64,000 bases of DNA from Geomonas agri (GTDB lineage Bacteria > Desulfobacterota > Desulfuromonadia > Geobacterales > Geobacteraceae), in the NCBI RefSeq assembly GCF_020179605.1, contig NZ_JAINZO010000002.1:1302001-1366000 (forward strand). Reading direction: 5' to 3'. Of this stretch, positions 59,928-64,000 are shown piece after piece. The position numbers and the translations under genes are program-made. The notes under the pieces are model-generated. The model ran no database searches. It was not told the origin of the DNA and worked only from the letters and a program-made list of their open reading frames with translations. Position 1 is the first letter of the stretch, and the number at the start of each line of letters is the position of its first letter.

Positions 59928-60218
59928 ATGTCCACGAAAGTCGACCTGGACCAGACCCCGGATTCCGCCAAGACTGAACCGAGCGAACTCCGCGATTTCG
60001 CCGAAAATACGGCGGAGAAGGTTGCGGCGTCCGGCGACGTCGCGGCGGGTGAGCCCGTCGACGATACCTGCCGCACCCATCCGCTGGTTTCCGCGTTTTC
60101 CATCTGCCTGCCCAGGAAACGTTCCTGCCCCTACGCCATGTCGTTCGGTCACCAGTACCTGTGCCGGCACCCCGACCACGCCAAGTTTCTGGTCCGTCCA
60201 CCTAAGCCCAAGAAGTAA
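59928..60218 (+). CDS. Small Cys/His-rich protein of unknown function
   Basis: A 96-residue protein. The first half is acidic and helical; the second half has four Cys (in 'DDTCRTHP', 'FSICLPRKRSCPYA', 'YLCRHPDHAK') and several His, suggesting a metal-binding site. An AGGAG site lies 5 bases before ATG 59928. It follows the response regulator by 124 bases and may have its own promoter. I recognise no family. Confidence 0.7.
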   Translation: MSTKVDLDQTPDSAKTEPSELRDFAENTAEKVAASGDVAAGEPVDDTCRTHPLVSAFSICLPRKRSCPYAMSFGHQYLCRHPDHAKFLVRPPKPKK

Positions 60219-60307
60219 ACCCCTCCTCAGTCGTCCCGCGCTTACCCCTATCTTCGCTTGACACAAAAGCGGCGCACTATAAACTTGTCCAGTTGTAAAT
60301 TAATAAA

Positions 60308-60323
60308 ATCTAATATTTTAGAT
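60308..60323. promoter_or_regulatory. AT-rich palindrome upstream of the csbD-like gene
   Basis: ATCTAA-TATT-TTAGAT is a perfect 6-4-6 inverted repeat in the most AT-rich stretch of the chromosome part, 100 bases before the CsbD-like start. It could be an operator or part of a promoter for the small stress genes. Confidence 0.4.
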
Positions 60324-60422
60324 AGTATCCTGTCAGCCGTCGTGTCGATCGCCAGCAGAGCGACCGCAGTCACCATGCAACCTGCACCCTGCCGCACAAG
60401 AGCATCGCTCAGGAGGTACATC

Positions 60423-60602
60423 ATGAAACCGAGCACGAAAGACCAAGCTAAAGGGAAAATGCATGAGTTGAAAGGACAGGTTAAAGAATCGGCTGGAAAG
60501 ACCACCCGTAACGTTTCCATGGAGCAACAGGGCAGGGGGGAGAAAATTACCGGCAAGGTCGAGAAAAACGTCGGTAAGGCGGAGAAAAAACTGGAGAAAT
60601 AG
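60423..60602 (+). CDS. CsbD-family stress-response protein
   Basis: A 59-residue, highly charged helical protein with the CsbD pattern: 'KGKMHELKGQVKESAGKTT' and a second 'EKITGKVEKNVGKAEKK' repeat. The family is induced by general stress and its molecular role is not established. ATG 60423 has AGGAGG. The longer frame upstream is non-conserved. It begins a set of small proteins typical of envelope or desiccation stress groups. Confidence 0.88.
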   Translation: MKPSTKDQAKGKMHELKGQVKESAGKTTRNVSMEQQGRGEKITGKVEKNVGKAEKKLEK

Positions 60603-60756
60603 CGCCGCACCTGGCCTGCCACCGGGTGGAGACAACGCTGCGAAGGGGTGCCTTCGCGGGACTTTCCCGGATGCCCGGTGGTGGCTGCGGTCGCTCTGCT
60701 GGTGATCGCGGCGCTACTTCGAACTGCAGCACAGCCGCTCCAAGAGGAGGTGCTTC

Positions 60757-60948
60757 ATGCCTTTGGTACACGTGATACTGGTTCTCATCGTGGTCGGCGT
60801 ATTGCTGTGGCTGGTGAACACCTACATCCCCATGGCTGGATCGATAAAATCCATACTCAACGCCGTGGTGGTCATCGTGGTTGTGCTCTGGCTTTTGAAC
60901 GTCTTCGGACTCATGCACAACCTGACCAAGCTCAGAGTGGGCAAGTGA
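60757..60948 (+). CDS. Thivi_2564-like small membrane protein
   Basis: A 63-residue protein with two membrane helices (about 4-22 and 33-52) joined by 'NTYIPMAGSIKSILN'. This matches the Thivi_2564-type small membrane proteins often found beside CsbD genes. AGAGGAGG precedes ATG 60757. Its function is unknown. It lies 154 bases after the CsbD gene and 55 before the next small gene in the same direction. Confidence 0.8.
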   Translation: MPLVHVILVLIVVGVLLWLVNTYIPMAGSIKSILNAVVVIVVVLWLLNVFGLMHNLTKLRVGK

Positions 60949-61003
60949 AACAGACGAGGGGGAGCTCCGGCAGGCAATGGGAAGGCTCCCAAAGGAGGCA
61001 GTG

Positions 61004-61153
61004 ATGCTTTGGACCATCGTAGTGATTCTTCTGGTACTGTGGTTGCTGGGGCTCGTGACCAGCTATACGTTGGGCGGCTTCATCCACCTGCTGCTGGTTA
61101 TTGCCATCATCATCGTTATACTGAACCTGATACAGGGACGCAGGCCACTTTAG
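61004..61153 (+). CDS. lmo0937-like small membrane protein
   Basis: A 49-residue protein read at ATG 61004 behind AAAGGAGG. It is almost entirely two hydrophobic helices ('TIVVILLVLWLLGLVTSYTL' and 'FIHLLLVIAIIIVILNLIQG') with a short 'RRPL' tail, the pattern of the lmo0937 family. The good ribosome site and match to that family make it credible in spite of its size. It probably belongs to the same stress-linked transcript as its neighbours. Confidence 0.82.
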   Translation: MLWTIVVILLVLWLLGLVTSYTLGGFIHLLLVIAIIIVILNLIQGRRPL

Positions 61154-61225
61154 CGAGTGGTGCTGCAGACAGAGAGAGCCGGGGCGGCGAGCCCCAGCTC
61201 AGACTAAAGCCAAGGGGGATCGCCA

Positions 61226-62098
61226 GTGAAAACAGTGTGGACAGTGTTAGCAGTCCTTTTCGCCTTGCCGGCCTTTGCGGCCGGTCCGACCGATAGCACC
61301 CTTGCCGGAATGCCCCAGATGGCCGACGCCGTGCCCGGTTCCCCCGGGTACATCATGAAAAGGCCGATGGGGCGACAGATGATGCGCTCCCCCCAGCAGC
61401 AGCTGATGATGGCCTACCACAGAAACGTTGCCAACTTCGGTCGCCTCCTTTACGCCGCGGCGCAGGACGGTGCCACGGTGTCACCGCAGCTGGCGCGGGT
61501 GGCGGTGGCCGAGATGAGGCGCAGCGTCGACGAGATGGAGAAGTACCGCGCGTCCTTAGCGGGCGAGGTGCCGCCCGACCGGCAACGCATGATGGACGAG
61601 CACCTGGTGCAGGTGAAGATCCACCTGAGGGACCTGGAGCAGTTGGTTCAGCAGGACCGCATCGATTCGGATCAGGTGAAGCGGCATGCCGAACCGATGC
61701 TCGCCGGTTGCGGGTCCCCGGGCTGCGCCACCGGCAAAGGTGCCGGAATGGGCTGGCGCGGTGGCCCTGGGCAGGGGGGCGGGATGGGCTGGCGTGGCGG
61801 CCCCGGCGGGCACGTCATGATAATGGAACGCATGCTGCAAAAGATGAAGGGGCAGGATGCCGAACTCGCGGCGCTGGTGCGCGAGATGGAGCAGGCACCG
61901 CGCGAGAAAAAGCTGGACCTGGTCTCGGAGATCGTGGCCAGGATGGTGCGCCAGCGGGCCGAGATGACCGACGAGATGGAGCGTAACCACCGCGAAATGA
62001 TGCGCGGGTTCGGGCCAATGGAACAGCAAGAGATGGATGACGACGACTCTGACGGCGAGGGCCACGGGTGGAATGACGACGATGCCGACGAGGATTGA
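61226..62098 (+). CDS. Exported helical protein with acidic tail
   Basis: A 290-residue protein starting at GTG 61226 with a signal peptide (1-19, ending 'AFA'). The mature region is Met-rich and helical, with two stretches of heptad-like pattern around a Gly-rich linker ('GWRGGPGQGGGMGWRGGPGG', about 175-194). It ends in a run of Asp/Glu ('DDDDSDGEGHGWNDDDADED'). Met, His and Asp enrichment suggests metal handling in the periplasm, an inference. It follows the small membrane proteins by 72 bases and precedes a terminator. Confidence 0.78.
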   Translation: MKTVWTVLAVLFALPAFAAGPTDSTLAGMPQMADAVPGSPGYIMKRPMGRQMMRSPQQQLMMAYHRNVANFGRLLYAAAQDGATVSPQLARVAVAEMRRSVDEMEKYRASLAGEVPPDRQRMMDEHLVQVKIHLRDLEQLVQQDRIDSDQVKRHAEPMLAGCGSPGCATGKGAGMGWRGGPGQGGGMGWRGGPGGHVMIMERMLQKMKGQDAELAALVREMEQAPREKKLDLVSEIVARMVRQRAEMTDEMERNHREMMRGFGPMEQQEMDDDDSDGEGHGWNDDDADED

Positions 62099-62154
62099 CG
62101 GGTGACGGTGCGTCGCGTACCGCACCGGTTACAGACAGGAGCTTGAAACAGGAC

Positions 62155-62205
62155 GAGGCCGGCGCATCGGGAAGCGATTCCCAGCGTGCCGGCCTCTTAT
62201 TTTTG
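62155..62205 (+). terminator. Intrinsic terminator after the exported acidic protein
   Basis: GAGGCCGGC (62155-62163) pairs with GCCGGCCTC (62188-62196); the loop can form an inner GGGAA/TTCCC stem. TTATTTTT follows. It ends the small stress-gene group and faces the converging GGDEF-EAL gene. Confidence 0.85.
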
Positions 62206-62253
62206 TATTTGCTGCCCTCGATAGTCCTCATCCCCTCCCGCCAGCAGTACCTT

Positions 62254-64000
62254 TTAAAACTGCCTGGCCTGTACCCGACCGCGCGGGTTATGCAGGAAAT
62301 TCGCCTTTTCCCTGAGCAGCGCGGTCATCTTCTGTACCGGCACCGGCCGGCTGAAGTAATACCCTTGCGCCTCCTCGCTCCCCTCGGCCTGCAGCCACGC
62401 CAACTGGGAAGCGTTTTCCACACCCTCCGCGATCACCTTGAGCTGCATGCTGCGCCCGATGCTGATCACCGCCCGCACCACGGCGGCGTTGTCGTTGTCG
62501 CGGGCGATGTTGCGAATGAAGGACTGGTCGATTTTCAGTTTGTCCACCGGCAGCTTCTTCAGGTAGCTGAGACTGGAATAGCCGGTGCCGAAATCGTCGA
62601 TGGAAAGCTGAAGACCGAGCGCCTTCATGGCTGCCATGCTCCCCAGCACCCGCTGTGGATCGCTCATGATGGTCGCTTCGGTGAGTTCCAGTTCCAGCGA
62701 TTCCGGAGGGATGCCGGTTTCCAACAGGGACGCCTCGATGGTCTCCTCGAAGTCTCTGTGCTGGAAAAAACTCGCCGAAAGGTTGACCGCCGCCGATACC
62801 TGCCCCAGCCCCTGCTGATGCCACTGACGAATCTGGCGGCAGACGGTGGGGATGATCCACTTGCTGATCTGGTGCAGCAGGCCGCTGTCCTCGGCGGTCT
62901 GGATGAAATGCTCGGGCATCATCAGGCCGTGTACCGGATGCTGCCAGCGAATCAGTGCCTCCATGCTGCTGAAGTGGCCGGTGGCCAAGTCCACCTTGGG
63001 CTGGTAGTGCAGCACAAACTCGTCGCGTTCCAGGGCGTGCCGCAACTCGGATTCCAGGGCAAAGCGCTGGTTGGCCATCTCGTTGAGCTTGTGGGTGAAG
63101 AACTGGAAGTTGTTCCCCCCTCCTTTCTTGGCATGGTACATGGCGATGTCGGCGTGCTTCAAAAGTGAGAGGTAGTCCCTGCCGTCCTCGGGATAGATGC
63201 TGATGCCGATGCTGGGGGTCACGATGATGTTGGTCCCCTGCAGTGGGAACCCGGCGTGGATGATCTTTTCGGCCACCACGGTCGTTTCGCTGACGCCGCA
63301 GTCCCAGAGTACCACTACGAACTCATCTCCACCCAGTCGGGCTACCGCGTCGCAGGATCGGGTGCAATCGCCAAGTTTGCGGGCCACCGACTGTAGCAGC
63401 CGATCCCCCACGTCATGCCCCATGGAGTCGTTGATCTGCTTAAAGCCGTCGATGTCGAGGAACAGCAGGGCGACGCTGGTGTGCGTTTTCTGGGCCACCT
63501 TGAGGACGTCCTCAATCCTGGCGTAGAGGGTGCTGCGGTTGGGAAGCTTGGTGAGCGGGTCGTGGTGGGCGAGGAAGAAGATGTTCTCTTCGGCGCGCTT
63601 GATGTCGGTGATGTCCAGGATGAAGCCGTCCAAGCGGGAGATGGTGACCCGGTTCGCCTTGCGGGTGCGCTGCACGGCACAGTTGTTCAGGATCCAGCGT
63701 ATCGACCCGTCCTTGTGCACGATCCGGTGCCGGATCGGGTCCTGGTCCTCGCCGGCGAAGATGCTGTTCAGGAACTGGACCACCTGGTTGCGGTCCTCCT
63801 CGTGGATCATGGTGAACCACAGGAGCGGGTCACGGTAGTAATCCTCGGGACTGTATCCGGTGATGTCGAGGCACTTGGGGCTGTGGTAGATGGACTTGAT
63901 GTCGCCGTCTTCGAAGCGGACGCTGTACACGTACTCGTTGATGTTGCTGACGATGGTGCGGCACTGCTCTTCGCTTTTCAAAAGCGCTTCTTCGGCGTTC
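62254..64000 (-). CDS. PAS-GGDEF-EAL cyclic-di-GMP signalling protein, 5' end outside the window
   Basis: At least 581 residues; the frame stays open to the window edge ('NAEEALLKSEEQC'), so a TTG at 63981 is not the true start. The visible part has a PAS domain (about 1-125 of the visible chain), a GGDEF diguanylate cyclase domain with intact 'LGGDEF', and an EAL phosphodiesterase domain with intact 'MEALIRWQHP' and 'DDFGTGYSSL'. Both catalytic motifs are preserved, so it could make or break c-di-GMP. The wording just before the PAS suggests another sensory domain upstream. It converges on the stress-gene group. Confidence 0.93.
   Translation of the reverse strand, partial: NAEEALLKSEEQCRTIVSNINEYVYSVRFEDGDIKSIYHSPKCLDITGYSPEDYYRDPLLWFTMIHEEDRNQVVQFLNSIFAGEDQDPIRHRIVHKDGSIRWILNNCAVQRTRKANRVTISRLDGFILDITDIKRAEENIFFLAHHDPLTKLPNRSTLYARIEDVLKVAQKTHTSVALLFLDIDGFKQINDSMGHDVGDRLLQSVARKLGDCTRSCDAVARLGGDEFVVVLWDCGVSETTVVAEKIIHAGFPLQGTNIIVTPSIGISIYPEDGRDYLSLLKHADIAMYHAKKGGGNNFQFFTHKLNEMANQRFALESELRHALERDEFVLHYQPKVDLATGHFSSMEALIRWQHPVHGLMMPEHFIQTAEDSGLLHQISKWIIPTVCRQIRQWHQQGLGQVSAAVNLSASFFQHRDFEETIEASLLETGIPPESLELELTEATIMSDPQRVLGSMAAMKALGLQLSIDDFGTGYSSLSYLKKLPVDKLKIDQSFIRNIARDNDNAAVVRAVISIGRSMQLKVIAEGVENASQLAWLQAEGSEEAQGYYFSRPVPVQKMTALLREKANFLHNPRGRVQARQF

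Overview
The window joins two unlike pieces of DNA. Bases 1 to about 12,935 are the right-hand part of an integrated genomic island. It is AT-richer than the rest, full of small accessory genes, and carries two kinds of site-specific recombinase. It ends inside the 3' half of a tRNA-Phe gene (anticodon GAA, CCA encoded), the expected attachment site of a tyrosine integrase. From about 12,936 to the end the DNA is GC-rich and densely coded. It has a selenocysteine formate dehydrogenase, c-type haem motifs, many Cache/PAS hybrid histidine kinases and Mg2+ transport. Together these suggest a Geobacter-like member of the Desulfuromonadota (Geobacter, Geomonas or Citrifermentans). This assignment is an inference from gene content and composition.

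Island (1-12,980): the 3' end of a probable hsdR, then hsdM and hsdS of a type I restriction-modification system. Two unrecognised genes (2981-3886 and 3930-4754) ride behind hsdS, and a strong terminator follows. Then come an ArdC-type antirestriction protein, a large serine recombinase preceded by a 48-residue Cys-rich ORF, a small unknown protein, a stand-alone receiver protein, a RadC/JAMM protein overlapping a small zinc-ribbon-like protein, a small Cys protein, a tyrosine integrase, a decayed copy of that integrase's 3' end, a secreted protein and a membrane protein. Four of these genes have an intrinsic-terminator-like hairpin directly in front of their ribosome binding site.

Chromosome, 13-28 kb: remnants next to the tRNA, a Cache hybrid kinase, then the formate dehydrogenase operon. 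That operon holds a catalytic subunit with in-frame UGA and SECIS hairpin, an Fe-S subunit, an NrfD-type membrane anchor, fdhE and mobA, so it makes enzyme, maturation factor and molybdopterin nucleotide cofactor together. A large dCache/PAS hybrid kinase, an unknown membrane-anchored protein and a DUF4337 protein follow.

Chromosome, 28-41 kb: a Mg2+ P-type ATPase with an EIIA-like partner lacking the phosphorylatable histidine. The pair lies under an M-box riboswitch plus terminator that I found on the minus strand upstream. Next come a small secreted protein, an unusual cNMP-binding / degenerate sigma54-activator AAA+ / NapH-like ferredoxin membrane fusion, and a four-gene envelope export operon (beta-barrel protein, LolA-like protein, FtsX permease, LolD-like ATPase).

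Chromosome, 41-64 kb: a triheme cytochrome, then a five-gene envelope operon (AsmA-like giant, lipoprotein, 2757-residue exported beta-propeller/TPR/CHAT protein, SH3 protein, M48 metalloprotease). This is the best candidate for an undescribed system. After it are a substrate-binding lipoprotein overlapping a NarX-like kinase with its NarL-like regulator, a group of small stress and membrane proteins, and a partial PAS-GGDEF-EAL protein running off the end.
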